A stretch of 33,138 nt of DNA from an uncultured Sphingomonas sp. (GCA_913776255.1 CAJYLV010000033.1:1-33138); one strand, 5' to 3'. Shown: positions 1 to 7,863, numbered from the stretch's first letter. Numbers and translations are program-made. Notes: generated by a model from the letters alone, not told the origin.

Positions 1-34
1 GGCGCCGCGGCTCTTTTTACACAGGCGAAGCCCC

Positions 35-598
35 ATGAAGATCAGCGGCGTGGACATCCGTCCCGGCAACATCATCGAGTACGAAGGCGGCATCTGGCGC
101 GCGGTCAAGATCCAGCACACGCAGCCCGGCAAGGGCGGCGCGTACATGCAGGTCGAGCTGAAGAACCTGCGCGACGGCCGCAAGAACAACGTCCGCTTCC
201 GCTCCGCCGAGACGGTCGAGCGCGTCCGCCTCGACACCAAGGACTTCCAGTTCCTGTTCGCCGAGGGCGACGGGCTGGTCTTCATGGACAAGGAAACCTA
301 CGAGCAGGTGACGCTGCCGCGCGACCTGCTCGGCGACGCCGCCGCCTTCCTGCAGGACGGCATGGACGTCGTCATGGAACTCTATGACGAAGAACCGATC
401 AGCGTGCAGCTGCCCGACACGATCGAGGCGACGATCGTCGAGGCCGACGCGGTGGTGAAGGGGCAGACCGCCTCGTCGAGCTACAAGCCGGCGATCCTCG
501 ACAATGGCGTGCGCGTGATGGTGCCGCCGCATATCGCCGCCGGCGTGCGGATCGTCGTGGACGTGTACGAGCAGACCTACGTCCGGCGCGCGGACTGA
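35..598 (+). CDS. efp: Elongation factor P
   Basis: This 187-residue protein matches EF-P over its full usual length. EF-P binds between the ribosomal P and E sites and relieves stalling at polyproline stretches. The N-terminal KOW-like domain carries the loop QPGKGGAY, with Lys33 at the tip, the position that is post-translationally modified in many bacteria. Two OB-fold domains follow, and the C-terminal part has the family-typical segments [13 protein letters not shown] and [11 protein letters not shown]. The ATG lies about 8 bases after an AGGCGA ribosome-binding site. No modification enzyme is encoded in this window, so the modification state of Lys33 is unknown. A perfect short hairpin follows the stop codon, and a suhB-like gene lies downstream on the same strand. 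Identification is secure. Confidence 0.97.
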   Translation: MKISGVDIRPGNIIEYEGGIWRAVKIQHTQPGKGGAYMQVELKNLRDGRKNNVRFRSAETVERVRLDTKDFQFLFAEGDGLVFMDKETYEQVTLPRDLLGDAAAFLQDGMDVVMELYDEEPISVQLPDTIEATIVEADAVVKGQTASSSYKPAILDNGVRVMVPPHIAAGVRIVVDVYEQTYVRRAD

Positions 599-600
599 GA

Positions 601-619
601 CGAATAGCGTAGCTATTCG
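601..619. terminator. Short perfect hairpin just after efp
   Basis: CGAATAGC and GCTATTCG form a perfect 8-bp stem around a 3-base loop, starting two bases after the efp stop codon. There is no T-run after it, so it is either a weak or factor-assisted terminator or a 3'-end stabilising hairpin. The function is inferred from position only. Confidence 0.4.
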
Positions 620-800
620 CACAGCCCGCCGCCCGGCCGGCGCGCATGGCGCGTCCGACGACGTGGGCTCTGCCCGCGGCGGGCCACGTTGAAACTCCCT
701 CCCCCCCTGGGGAGAGGGCCGGGGTGAGGGGAAGCGGGTTCGCGATACGCGGACGCACCCAAAGCGAAAATCGTACCACCCGGCCTGTACCCACCCCAAT

Positions 801-822
801 CCCCTCCCGTGAAAGGGAGGGG
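801..822 (+). promoter_or_regulatory. Hairpin abutting the suhB-like ribosome-binding site
   Basis: CCCCTCCC (801-808) pairs perfectly with GGGAGGGG (815-822) around a 6-base loop. The next bases, GGAGA (823-827), are the likely ribosome-binding site for the ATG at 834. The upstream arm is also complementary to the purine-rich binding site, so alternative pairing could hide it. The rest of 620-800 holds GC-rich, pyrimidine/purine-biased intergenic sequence with a second C-run/G-run block near 697-740, and I see no gene in it. Regulation is inferred, not shown. Confidence 0.35.
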
Positions 823-833
823 GGAGAACGAAA

Positions 834-1646
834 ATGCCATCCCATTCCGGCCTGTTCACCGTCATCGAACGCGCGGCGCGCAAGGCCGCGCCGCGGCTGC
901 GTCGCGACTTCAACGAGGTCCAGCACCTGCAGGTCAGCCGGAAGGGGCCGGCCGATTTCGTCAGCCAGGCCGACCAGCGCTGCGAGCGGACGCTGTACGA
1001 CGAATTGTCGAAGGCGCGCCCCGATTGGGGTTTCGTCATGGAAGAAGGCGGGACGATCGAGGGCGATCCGAACAAGCCGCGCTTCATCATTGACCCGCTC
1101 GACGGCACGTCGAACTTCCTCCACGGCATCCCGCATTTCTGCATCTCGATCGCGGTCGAGGAGCCGCTGCCGAACGGCAAGCGCGAGATCACGACCGCGC
1201 TCGTCTACCAACCGCTCACCGACGAGAGCTTCTGGGCCGAGAAGGGCCGCGGCGCGTGGTTGCAGGACCAGCGGCTGCGCGTGTCGTCGCGGCGCGAGCC
1301 GTCCGAGGCGCTGATCGCGACCGGCATCCCGTTCATGGGACATGGCGATTTCGTGCAGTGGACGCGGATCTTCGGCGCGGTCGCACCGCAGGTCGCGGGC
1401 ATCCGCCGGCTCGGCGCAGCGGCGCTCGACCTTGCGTGGGTCGCCGCCGGGCGGTTCGACGGCTATTGGGAAAGCGACCTGAAGCTGTGGGACGTCGCGG
1501 CCGGGATGCTGCTGGTCAAGGAAGCCGGCGGGTACGTCACCGACTTCCGCGGCGGCGACCGCGCGATCGAACGCAACGAATTCCTCGCCGCGAACGATGC
1601 GCTCCACAACAAGCTGCACAAGATGGTCGCGCAGGCGCTGCGCTGA
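834..1646 (+). CDS. suhB: Inositol-1-monophosphatase family protein (SuhB-like)
   Basis: This 270-residue protein belongs to the Mg2+-dependent, Li+-sensitive phosphomonoesterase family that hydrolyses inositol phosphates and related sugar phosphates. The metal site is visible: Asp47 (FVSQAD), Glu70-Glu71 (VMEEGG), the signature DPLDGTSNFLHGIP at 87-100 with Asp87 and Asp90, and the C-terminal KLWDVAAGMLL carrying the last metal-binding Asp. Length is normal for the family. The ATG follows GGAGA with a 7-base spacer, and a stable hairpin sits just upstream of that site. In sphingomonads a SuhB-like gene commonly follows efp, which fits. The exact substrate cannot be read from sequence: E. coli SuhB also has an antitermination role, which should not be assumed here. 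Confidence 0.93.
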   Translation: MPSHSGLFTVIERAARKAAPRLRRDFNEVQHLQVSRKGPADFVSQADQRCERTLYDELSKARPDWGFVMEEGGTIEGDPNKPRFIIDPLDGTSNFLHGIPHFCISIAVEEPLPNGKREITTALVYQPLTDESFWAEKGRGAWLQDQRLRVSSRREPSEALIATGIPFMGHGDFVQWTRIFGAVAPQVAGIRRLGAAALDLAWVAAGRFDGYWESDLKLWDVAAGMLLVKEAGGYVTDFRGGDRAIERNEFLAANDALHNKLHKMVAQALR

Positions 1647-1655
1647 TCTCTCCGT

Positions 1656-1680
1656 CATGGCGAGCGTAGCGAAGCAATGA
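1656..1680. repeat. Partial family B repeat
   Basis: The stretch TGGCGAGCGTAGCGAAGCAA closely matches the left arm of the full palindromes at 27691-27765 and 32308-32382. Only one arm is present, so this looks like a decayed or solo half element just after the suhB-like stop codon. Confidence 0.7.
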
Positions 1681-1708
1681 CGCGGAACCTCAACAAATAG
1701 CCCTTCTT

Positions 1709-1798
1709 GTACCCCGGCGAAGGCCGAGGCCCAGTTGGGGGAGGTTTGTAACTAACCGAAACACCTTCCCAACTGGACCCCGGCCTTCGCCGGGGTAC
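1709..1798. repeat. 90-bp palindromic repeat, family C, copy 1
   Basis: A long inverted repeat begins GTACCCCGGCGAAGGCC and ends GGCCTTCGCCGGGGTAC, with inner arms CCCAGTTGGGGGAGG and CCTTCCCAACTGG around a short A/T-richer centre. A copy of the same length and architecture lies at 32459-32548. It sits between the convergent ends of the suhB-like gene and the histidine kinase. A family B fragment (about 1656-1680) precedes it, and a family A half-site (about 1850-1871) follows. Confidence 0.85.
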
Positions 1799-1849
1799 GG
1801 CCTGACGCGGTCGCGGAGTGGGTCCAAACTCTCTCTTCAAGCCGTCGTC

Positions 1850-1871
1850 CTGGATCACGTCCGGGATGACG
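1850..1871. repeat. Half-site of family A repeat
   Basis: The sequence GGATCACGTCCGGGATGACG differs by one base from the right arm of the family A palindromes at 23163-23249 and 27837-27914. No left arm is found nearby. It lies ten bases beyond the stop codon of the histidine kinase gene (reading right to left). Confidence 0.6.
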
Positions 1872-1880
1872 CTGCGGGCA

Positions 1881-3239
1881 TCACCCCCGCGGCAAGGTGA
1901 TCGTTGCCACCAGCCCGCCGCCCTCGCGCGCCGCCAGCACGATCCGCCCGCCGGCTTCCTCGACGATTGCGCGCGACAAGGCGAGGCCCAGTCCGATCCC
2001 GCCGGTGTGCCGGTTGCGCGAGCTTTCGAGCCGGAAGAACGGATCGAACACCTGATCCAGTCGCTCGGGCGGGATCCCCGGCCCGCGATCCTCGACCATG
2101 ATCGCCGCCACGCGCGTATCCGACGCCAGCGACACCTCCGCCGCGCCGGCATATTTCACCGCATTCTCGATCAGGTTGCGGACCGCGCGCCGGATCAGCG
2201 ACGGCCGTAACCGCATCCGCAGCCGCTCGGCTTCCTCGAACGTCACCGCCTCGCCGAGATCGCGGAAGTCCTCGACCACCGCATCGACCAGCGCCGCCAG
2301 ATCGACCTCGGTTTCCGGTTCGCTCGGCCGCCCCAGCCGCGCCAGCGACAGGATGTCGTCGAGCGTCCGGTTCATCTCCGCGATCGTGTCCGCCATCCGC
2401 AGGCGGTCCTGATCGTCCTCGACCGACTCGATCCGCACGCGCAGCGCGGCGAGCGGGGTGCGCAGGTCGTGGCCGATCGCACCGAGCATCCGGTCCTTCT
2501 CGTCGAGCATGGCGGTGACGCGCAGCCGCAGCGCGTTGAACGCCGCGATCACCGCGCAGACGTCGGGCGGACCGCTCTCCTCGAGCGGCTCGGGCGTCAC
2601 CGCGGGGGAATAGCCGCGCGCCGCCGCCGCCAGCTCGCGTAGCGGCCGCGAGATGCGGCGTGCGACCCACAGCACCGGCACCAGCACCACGACATACAGG
2701 ATCAACGTCTGCCCGAGCAGTCGCCAGAACAGCCGCAGGTCGTCGCGCGGCAGCCCGCCGGCCAGCGCCATCCAGCGGCCGTCGGTGCGCTTCACCGCGA
2801 TGACGATCGAGTCGCGCGGGCCGTCGTCGCGTGCGGCGCGCATCGCCATCCGGCGCTCGAAGCGGCTGAGCGGGATGACATATTGCCACGGCTTGGCGAC
2901 TGCGACATCGACCGCGGCGACCCGCACGCCCATGTCGGCGAGCTGACTCGCGAGCTCGTGCGCCACCGCCGGCTGCGGCTGCATCGCGGGGGTGATCGGA
3001 TCGCGCGGCACCAGCCGTACACGGCCGCGATCGGCGACCACCGGCCGCCCGGCGGCCTCCTGGTCCAGCGCGTCGGCGATCCGGTAGGCGGCGGGCCGCG
3101 TGATCTGCGCCATCCGCACCGCCCCGCGCTCGCGCAGCAGCAGCGCGAGATTGATCGCCTGCGCCATGAACAGCGCCAGCGCGACCAGCAACGCCATCTG
3201 CCCCGCCAGACTGCGCGGCCAGGGCATCCGTAGCGTCAC
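1881..3239 (-). CDS. Membrane sensor histidine kinase (EnvZ-like architecture)
   Basis: A membrane-bound histidine kinase of about 452 residues, partner of the response regulator just upstream. In order: a short cytoplasmic start, TM1 (about 13-36), a periplasmic sensor region of about 130 residues, TM2 (about 172-196), a HAMP linker, the dimerisation/H-box MLGAIGHDLRTPL with phospho-acceptor His257, then the ATPase domain with N-box NLIENAVKYA (Asn359), G1 box EDRGPGIPP (Asp384) and G2 box GGIGLGLALS (414-419). The GTG start overlaps the regulator's TGA by four bases (GTGA), so translation is probably coupled. An ATG at 3227 is an alternative start. The sensor region shows no named domain I recognise, so the ligand is unknown; the EF-hand gene upstream hints at a cation-linked signal. 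Confidence 0.93.
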   Translation of the reverse strand: MTLRMPWPRSLAGQMALLVALALFMAQAINLALLLRERGAVRMAQITRPAAYRIADALDQEAAGRPVVADRGRVRLVPRDPITPAMQPQPAVAHELASQLADMGVRVAAVDVAVAKPWQYVIPLSRFERRMAMRAARDDGPRDSIVIAVKRTDGRWMALAGGLPRDDLRLFWRLLGQTLILYVVVLVPVLWVARRISRPLRELAAAARGYSPAVTPEPLEESGPPDVCAVIAAFNALRLRVTAMLDEKDRMLGAIGHDLRTPLAALRVRIESVEDDQDRLRMADTIAEMNRTLDDILSLARLGRPSEPETEVDLAALVDAVVEDFRDLGEAVTFEEAERLRMRLRPSLIRRAVRNLIENAVKYAGAAEVSLASDTRVAAIMVEDRGPGIPPERLDQVFDPFFRLESSRNRHTGGIGLGLALSRAIVEEAGGRIVLAAREGGGLVATITLPRG

Positions 3240-3958
3240 AGCCGCGTCACGTCCGTCGACAGCGCATAGCCGCCGCCCCAAACCGTCTTGATGATCTCGG
3301 GATTCTTCGGGTCGGGTTCGATCTTGCGACGCAGCCGACTGACCTGATTGTCGATCGCGCGGTCGAAGGCGGCGGCTTCGCGTCCCTGCGTCAGATCGAG
3401 AAGCTGATCGCGCGTCAAAACCTGCCGCGGACGCTGCACCAGCGCCAGAAGCAGGTTGTATTCTCCGGTCGACAGCGGCACCGACACGCCTTCGCGGTCG
3501 ACCAGCGCGCGCTCACCGGTCTTGAGCACCCAGCCGGCGAAGGCGTAGGAGCCGCTTTCCGGCGCGTGATGCCGCACCCCGCCGCCGCCGGCGGTCCGCC
3601 GCAGCACGGTCTTGATCCGCGCGGCCAGTTCCCGCGGCGAGAAGGGCTTAACGACATAATCGTCGGCGCCCATCTCCAGCCCGACGATCCGGTCGGTCTC
3701 CTCGCTCTTCGCGGTCAGCAGGATCACCGGCGTCTCGCCGGTGGCGCGGACGTGTCGGCACAGCGACAACCCGTCCTCGCCCGGCATCATGATGTCGAGC
3801 ACGATCAAATCGATCGCATAGGCCGCAAGCCGGGTGCGCGCCGCCTCCGCGTCACCCGCCTGGGTGACGCGAAAACCCTGCTTCGTCAGATAGCTGGCCA
3901 ATGGTTCGCGGATCGACCGCTCGTCATCGACCAGCAGGAGGTGCGGCATTTCACCCAT
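3236..3958 (-). CDS. OmpR/PhoB-family response regulator
   Basis: A 240-residue two-component regulator. The receiver domain (about 5-120) shows the acidic pair Asp11-Asp12 (LLVDDE), phospho-acceptor Asp55 (LIVLDIMMPG), the conserved Thr/Ser switch in ILLTAKSEE, and Lys104 (VVKPFSPRE). The C-terminal winged-helix DNA-binding domain has the usual LSTGEYNLLLAL and FDRAIDNQVSRLRRKIE segments. I chose the ATG at 3958 because an AGGTG site lies about 8 bases ahead; ATGs at 3964 and 3949 are alternatives. It overlaps the downstream kinase gene by 4 bases and lies 41 bases after the EF-hand gene, so the three may form one transcript. Its target genes cannot be read from the sequence. Confidence 0.94.
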   Translation of the reverse strand: MGEMPHLLLVDDERSIREPLASYLTKQGFRVTQAGDAEAARTRLAAYAIDLIVLDIMMPGEDGLSLCRHVRATGETPVILLTAKSEETDRIVGLEMGADDYVVKPFSPRELAARIKTVLRRTAGGGGVRHHAPESGSYAFAGWVLKTGERALVDREGVSVPLSTGEYNLLLALVQRPRQVLTRDQLLDLTQGREAAAFDRAIDNQVSRLRRKIEPDPKNPEIIKTVWGGGYALSTDVTRL

Positions 3959-3999
3959 GGTCATGGCACCTGACACAATCGTCGCCACGCGGAAAGGGC

Positions 4000-4512
4000 T
4001 CAGCTGATCGGCGCGGCGGCATCGGCGGGCGGCATCTGCCCGTCAGGCCGGCGATCATGGCCGAGCCGGCGCGAGCGCATCAGCATCATCATCGCCTCGC
4101 GTTCGTTGGCGTCGATCCGTCCGTCATGGTTGGTGTCGATCCGGTCGAAGCGCTTGAGCGCCCGGTCGCGGAACTCGGCTTGCGTCTGGTCGGCATCGCG
4201 ACGGCCACGGCGCGCACCGTCACCGTCACCGTCGCCTCTACCATCACGGGGAGGCGGCGGCGCGCGGCGTTGCTCGCGCCACGCGCGCCGCTCGTCGCGC
4301 GTCAGCTTGCCATCGTGGTTGGTGTCCATCGCCGCAAATCGTCGGTCGGCGTCGGCCGCTGCCTCGTCGCGCGTGACGACGCCGTCCCCGTCCGCATCGG
4401 ATTGCTGCATCGGCGCGGGGGGCGGGGGCGGGGTCTGCGCCTGAACGCTCGCGACGCCCAGCCCGCCCAGCATCGCGGCGCCCAGCGCAGCGGCGGTGAT
4501 CCACGTCTTCAT
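4000..4512 (-). CDS. Secreted EF-hand calcium-binding protein
   Basis: This 170-residue protein has an N-terminal signal peptide (MKTWITAAALGAAMLGGLG, likely cleaved after the VQA near residue 25), so it should act in the periplasm or outside the cell. Three canonical 12-residue EF-hand loops are visible: DADGDGVVTRDE (39-50), DTNHDGKLTRDE (63-74) and DTNHDGRIDANE (126-137). Between the second and third lies a Pro-rich stretch and an Asp/Gly run (90-99, DGRGDGDGDG) that could be a degenerate fourth site. The C-terminus is Met- and Arg-rich. A purine-rich AAGGGGAAAG site precedes the ATG. The gene is 41 bases upstream of the two-component pair. Calcium binding is inferred from motif quality; the physiological role is unknown. 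Confidence 0.88.
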   Translation of the reverse strand: MKTWITAAALGAAMLGGLGVASVQAQTPPPPPAPMQQSDADGDGVVTRDEAAADADRRFAAMDTNHDGKLTRDERRAWREQRRAPPPPRDGRGDGDGDGARRGRRDADQTQAEFRDRALKRFDRIDTNHDGRIDANEREAMMMLMRSRRLGHDRRPDGQMPPADAAAPIS

Positions 4513-4641
4513 CGTCTTTCCCCTTCATGCCCGTGGAGCGATCGACGCCCCGATCGCCGCCTTGTGCGGCCGGCGCGTCGCGCGAAAATGTCGGGCACGG
4601 GGCAAAACTGTCGCGACTTGTATCAACGCCGCGCGCGCTGG

Positions 4642-5280
4642 TTACTTGGGTGCGGCCACCTGCTTGCCACGCTCATAGGCGCGCACCACCGCCGGGCGCG
4701 CCGCGATCGTCGCATGCCAGCGCGCGACGTTCGGGAAGTCGGCCAGATCCTGCCCCTGCGCGTCCGGCAGGATCCAGGGGTAACAGGCCATGTCTGCGAT
4801 CGTGTAATCCTCGCCGGTGACGAACGTGCGGCCCGCCAGCTGCCGGTCGAGCACGCCATACAGCCGCGCGGTCTCCTTGGTGTAACGGTCGATCGCATAC
4901 GGCACCTTCTCGGGGGCGAAGCGCGTGAAATGGTGGTTCTGCCCCAGCATCGGGCCGAGTCCGCCCATCTGCCACATCAGCCATTGCAGCACGTCGACAT
5001 GCGCGCGCGGATCGCGCCCGCCGAACGACCCGGTCTTGTGCGCGAGATAGAGGAGGATCGCGCCGCTCTCGAAGACGCTGATCGGCGCGCCGCCGTCGGT
5101 GGGCGCGTGATCGACTATCGCCGGCATCCGGTTGTTGGGCGAGATCCGCAGAAACTCGGGCCTGAATTGCTCGCCGGCGCCGATGTTGACGGGATGGATC
5201 TCGTGCTCCAGTCCGGCTTCCTCAAGGAAGATCAAAATCTTGTACCCATTGGGCGTCGGCCAGAAATGGAGGTCGATCAT
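4642..5280 (-). CDS. yfcG: Glutathione S-transferase, YfcG/YghU-like disulfide-bond oxidoreductase
   Basis: This 212-residue protein is a GST-fold enzyme closely resembling E. coli YfcG (nu class), which uses glutathione for disulfide-bond reductase rather than classical conjugation activity. The N-terminal thioredoxin-like domain has the TPNGYKILIFLEEAG motif (Thr9-Asn11 in the glutathione site), QFRPEFLRISPNNRMPAIVD with the cis-Pro loop at 52-54, and FESGAILLYLA with Glu71-Ser72 binding glutathione. The helical C-terminal domain includes LAGRTFVTGEDYTIADMACYPW with the conserved N-capping Asp. Length is normal. It is 129 bases upstream of the EF-hand gene on the same strand, too far to claim an operon. 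That gap contains no gene that I can see. Confidence 0.92.
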   Translation of the reverse strand: MIDLHFWPTPNGYKILIFLEEAGLEHEIHPVNIGAGEQFRPEFLRISPNNRMPAIVDHAPTDGGAPISVFESGAILLYLAHKTGSFGGRDPRAHVDVLQWLMWQMGGLGPMLGQNHHFTRFAPEKVPYAIDRYTKETARLYGVLDRQLAGRTFVTGEDYTIADMACYPWILPDAQGQDLADFPNVARWHATIAARPAVVRAYERGKQVAAPK

Positions 5281-5466
5281 CGCGTTCAGCTCCTCATGCC
5301 ACGGACATGTGCAGCAGATCGCACCGCCGTTCGGATCCGTTCCCGAAATCGTATCCCGACGATCCGGGAAAGCGACAGATGCTTGCAGCGGCGTAACAAA
5401 AGATTATGAACCTGCGCTAAGAAGTTGCTGGGGGGCGACGTGACGGGGAAGGACAACGGGGCGACG

Positions 5467-6294
5467 ATGGTCGATGTGCGCTATGTGCCGCCCGGCGAAC
5501 GGCTGGCGCGCTACGTGACCGGCTATCATCGTTTCGCGGCACCGGTCTGTCCGACGCGCGAAATGCACGACGCGTTCTTTCCGAGCGTCGCGACGATCCG
5601 CGTGTCGTTGCGCAACAGCCCGTCGTGGTCGCTCAAGATCGGCAGCCGAACCGTCGACCCGATGCCGCCGGTCGCACTGACCGGACCGACCAGTTATGCC
5701 GGCTATCTCACCTGCTACGGTGGCGAGCTGGTTGGCGTCGGGCTGCAACCGCTCGGCTGGGCGCAGATCTTCGGCGGCGACGTGTCGCGCTACGCCAATC
5801 GCGTCGTCGCGCTGGGCGACATCGACCCGGGCGCCAACATGCTGCGCGAGGCGCTGGAGGGCGATCAGCCGTTCGACGTCGCGTTCGAGGCCTGGCTGGA
5901 GGCGCGGCTGGAGCGCCGGCCCCCCGCCGATCCGCGGATCGAGATCCTGTGCGAGCTGTTGCGCGACCCGGCGACGACGCGGATCGAGACGGTCGCGGAG
6001 ACGCTCGACATGTCGCCGCGCGCGCTGGCGGCGATGACGCGCTTCAATTTCGGCTTCACCCCCAAATTGCTGCTGCGGCGGACGCGCTTCCTGCGCGCGG
6101 TGACCACGGTGCTGACCGATCCCGAAGGCGGACCGGCTGCGCTGGAGGTGGCGGGCTATTGGGACCGGTCGCATTTCCTGCGCGACAGCCACCTGTTCCT
6201 CGGCTGCTCGGTGCGCGAGTTCACCCGCCGCCGCGGTCCGCACAATCAGGTCGCGATCATGGCGCGGATCCAGGCATTGGGAACGCCGGTCTAG
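5467..6294 (+). CDS. AraC-family transcriptional regulator
   Basis: A 275-residue regulator whose N-terminal 160 residues resemble the DUF6597-type domain (PPGERLARYVTGYHRF, with VGLQPLGWAQIFG), found in many AraC-type regulators. The C-terminal DNA-binding domain follows, with helix-turn-helix 1 around 172-194 (ETVAETLDMSPRALAAMTR) and the FGFTPKLLLRRTRFLRA linker, then the second helix-turn-helix with the AraC hallmark GYWDRSHFLRDSHLFLGCSVREF. The ATG at 5467 follows a GGGG-containing stretch; an in-frame GTG at 5440 directly after a GGGGGG run is an alternative. It is divergent from the YfcG-like gene and convergent with the tandem TetR gene. Target and ligand are unknown. Confidence 0.85.
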   Translation: MVDVRYVPPGERLARYVTGYHRFAAPVCPTREMHDAFFPSVATIRVSLRNSPSWSLKIGSRTVDPMPPVALTGPTSYAGYLTCYGGELVGVGLQPLGWAQIFGGDVSRYANRVVALGDIDPGANMLREALEGDQPFDVAFEAWLEARLERRPPADPRIEILCELLRDPATTRIETVAETLDMSPRALAAMTRFNFGFTPKLLLRRTRFLRAVTTVLTDPEGGPAALEVAGYWDRSHFLRDSHLFLGCSVREFTRRRGPHNQVAIMARIQALGTPV

Positions 6295-6328
6295 GACTGA
6301 TCGACAGTCTCCGCGCTCTCCCCTCCTT

Positions 6329-6410
6329 CGTCATCCCGGACTTGATCCGGGATCCTGCTTTTGCCGCGGCTGCCGAAAAAGCGGGGCCCCGGATCAAGTC
6401 CGAGGCGACG
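6329..6410. repeat. Family A palindromic repeat, copy 1
   Basis: Left arm CGTCATCCCGGACTTGATCC and right arm GGATCAAGTCCGAGGCGACG face each other around a variable A/C-rich centre, with inner arms GGGATCC and GGGGCCCC. Related copies lie at 21087-21170, 23163-23249 and 27837-27914. It occupies the gap between the convergent araC-type and tetR-type genes. Confidence 0.88.
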
Positions 6411-6492
6411 AAGAACGAGGCTGACGATCCATCGAATGGCCGGTCGGTCATGAGAATACCGAACGTCGATCGGCCCTAGGAGGACCGGACGC

Positions 6493-7728
6493 TCACCCGA
6501 TCAGCGCGCGATCGTCGAACATCCCGAACATCAGCGTCGACGCATAATAATGGATCGCCTGGTCGCGCTCCATGCTCCACGCCCATTTGCGCATGTCGAA
6601 GGCGGCGTTGAGCATCCCCATCAGCGCCTGCGACGCGATCAGGCTGTCGACCGGCCGCACCGTGCCCTCGGCAATCCCGTCCATCATCGTCCCGGCAAAG
6701 CGGCGCGCGATCCGCGTCGAGCGGTCGATCATCTGCTGCCGCTCGCCCGCGGGCAGCCCGCTCAGCGCGGTGGTGCGCAACAGCGATTCGCGTTCCGAAA
6801 ACTGTACCGCCACCAGCGTCGCCACCGTGTCGGACAGCCGCTGCCAATAGCTCCCGCCACGCTCATCCGCGAGCCGTTGCGCCGCGGCGATCGTGTCGAA
6901 GCTGCGGCGGTAACAGGCGACGACCAGATCGTCCTTGGCGTCGAGATGATGGTAGAAGCTGCCCTTGGTGACGTTCAGCTCCGACGCGATCCGCTGCACC
7001 GACGCGCCGCGATAGCCCAATTCGTTGATGAGCCGCGTCGCCGCGAGCAGGAACGCCTCGCGCCCCGGCACCGGATCGTCGTGCGGCAACGCCACCGCCG
7101 CCGGATCCCATCGCGCGCCGTCCACCGCCAGCCCGTCGCGCAGCAACGCGATCAGCCGCGCCGCGGCGCGCGGATATTGATCGACCTCGTAGCGCGGCAG
7201 CCACAGCGGCAGCCAGAAGATGTTCTCGAGCAGCACATGCGCGCGCGCCCCGGCCAGATCGGTCGCCGCGCGCGACAGCCCGCTGCCCCATAGCGCGCGC
7301 GTCCGCCGGAACACCTCGCGCCAGCGGTTCATCAGCGTCGCGCGCATCGGCTCGTCCATCGCACGCAGGTCGGACAGCACCGCCAGCGCGCGCTCCTCGC
7401 CGCGCTCGATCCGCATCAGCCGCTCGACGTTGAGCGTCACCATCCGCGCGACCCGCGCCTGGGGCGTCGGCTCGCGCGCGGCATCGTCGAGCATCGCCAT
7501 CAGGCTGTCGAGCGTCTGCTCGAAGGCGGCGGTGGCCAGATCCTCCTTGCGCTTGAAATAATAGGTCACGCTGGTCGTGTTCAGCCCGACGCGGCGCGCG
7601 ACATCGGCGAAGGTCATGCCCTTCGCGCTCTGCTCGTTGATCGCATCGGCCGCGGCGGCGAGGATCGCCTGACGCTTCTCGCGAAAGCGCCGCGTGCTGC
7701 CGGTGTCTTCGGTCGTGATATCCCCCAT
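6493..7728 (-). CDS. Tandem (double) TetR-family transcriptional regulator
   Basis: A 411-residue protein, twice the usual TetR length, because it contains two complete TetR units. Unit 1: helix-turn-helix at about 38-60 (MTFADVARRVGLNTTSVTYYF, given in part) followed by a helical ligand domain to about 205. Unit 2: helix-turn-helix at about 241-262 (GASVQRIASELNVTKGSFYHH) with its own helical domain to the end. Both recognition helices end in the classic YYF/YHH-K-x-L pattern (YYFKRKEDL and YHHLDAKDDL), so both look able to bind DNA. The sequence reads through without a stop or shift, so this is a genuine fusion. It is divergent from the acyl-CoA dehydrogenase operon, with a palindrome in the gap, and probably controls that operon and itself in response to an acyl-CoA or lipid-like ligand (inference). 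Confidence 0.92.
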   Translation of the reverse strand: MGDITTEDTGSTRRFREKRQAILAAAADAINEQSAKGMTFADVARRVGLNTTSVTYYFKRKEDLATAAFEQTLDSLMAMLDDAAREPTPQARVARMVTLNVERLMRIERGEERALAVLSDLRAMDEPMRATLMNRWREVFRRTRALWGSGLSRAATDLAGARAHVLLENIFWLPLWLPRYEVDQYPRAAARLIALLRDGLAVDGARWDPAAVALPHDDPVPGREAFLLAATRLINELGYRGASVQRIASELNVTKGSFYHHLDAKDDLVVACYRRSFDTIAAAQRLADERGGSYWQRLSDTVATLVAVQFSERESLLRTTALSGLPAGERQQMIDRSTRIARRFAGTMMDGIAEGTVRPVDSLIASQALMGMLNAAFDMRKWAWSMERDQAIHYYASTLMFGMFDDRALIG

Positions 7729-7805
7729 GACGTAGCGTTAGCATGGCTCGTTTCGAAGATGCAGTCCTTTTTCGCCTAGAGCGTGGATCGCGTATCCGGC
7801 GGCTT

Positions 7806-7821
7806 TACCGAACATCCGGTA
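7806..7821. promoter_or_regulatory. Candidate operator for the tandem TetR regulator
   Basis: TACCGAACATCCGGTA is an interrupted palindrome: perfect 5-bp arms TACCG/CGGTA plus one inner pair, spaced six bases. It lies in the 135-bp divergent gap between the tetR-type start (7728) and the acyl-CoA dehydrogenase start (7864), the usual place for TetR operators. The gap should also hold both promoters; I could not pick convincing -35/-10 pairs. Confidence 0.4.
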
Positions 7822-7863
7822 TGGCTTACACCGCCCAGCCGACAGCCATGGAGAGGAAGCGCG

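Noticed and set aside
1..34. Possible terminator tail of an upstream gene (GCCGCGGCTCTTTTT)
   Set aside because: The G/C-rich sequence plus T-run is suggestive, but the upstream arm is outside the window.
3901..5409. Plus-strand open frame of 502 codons
   Set aside because: It mirrors the EF-hand and YfcG-like genes, which have clear motifs on the minus strand.
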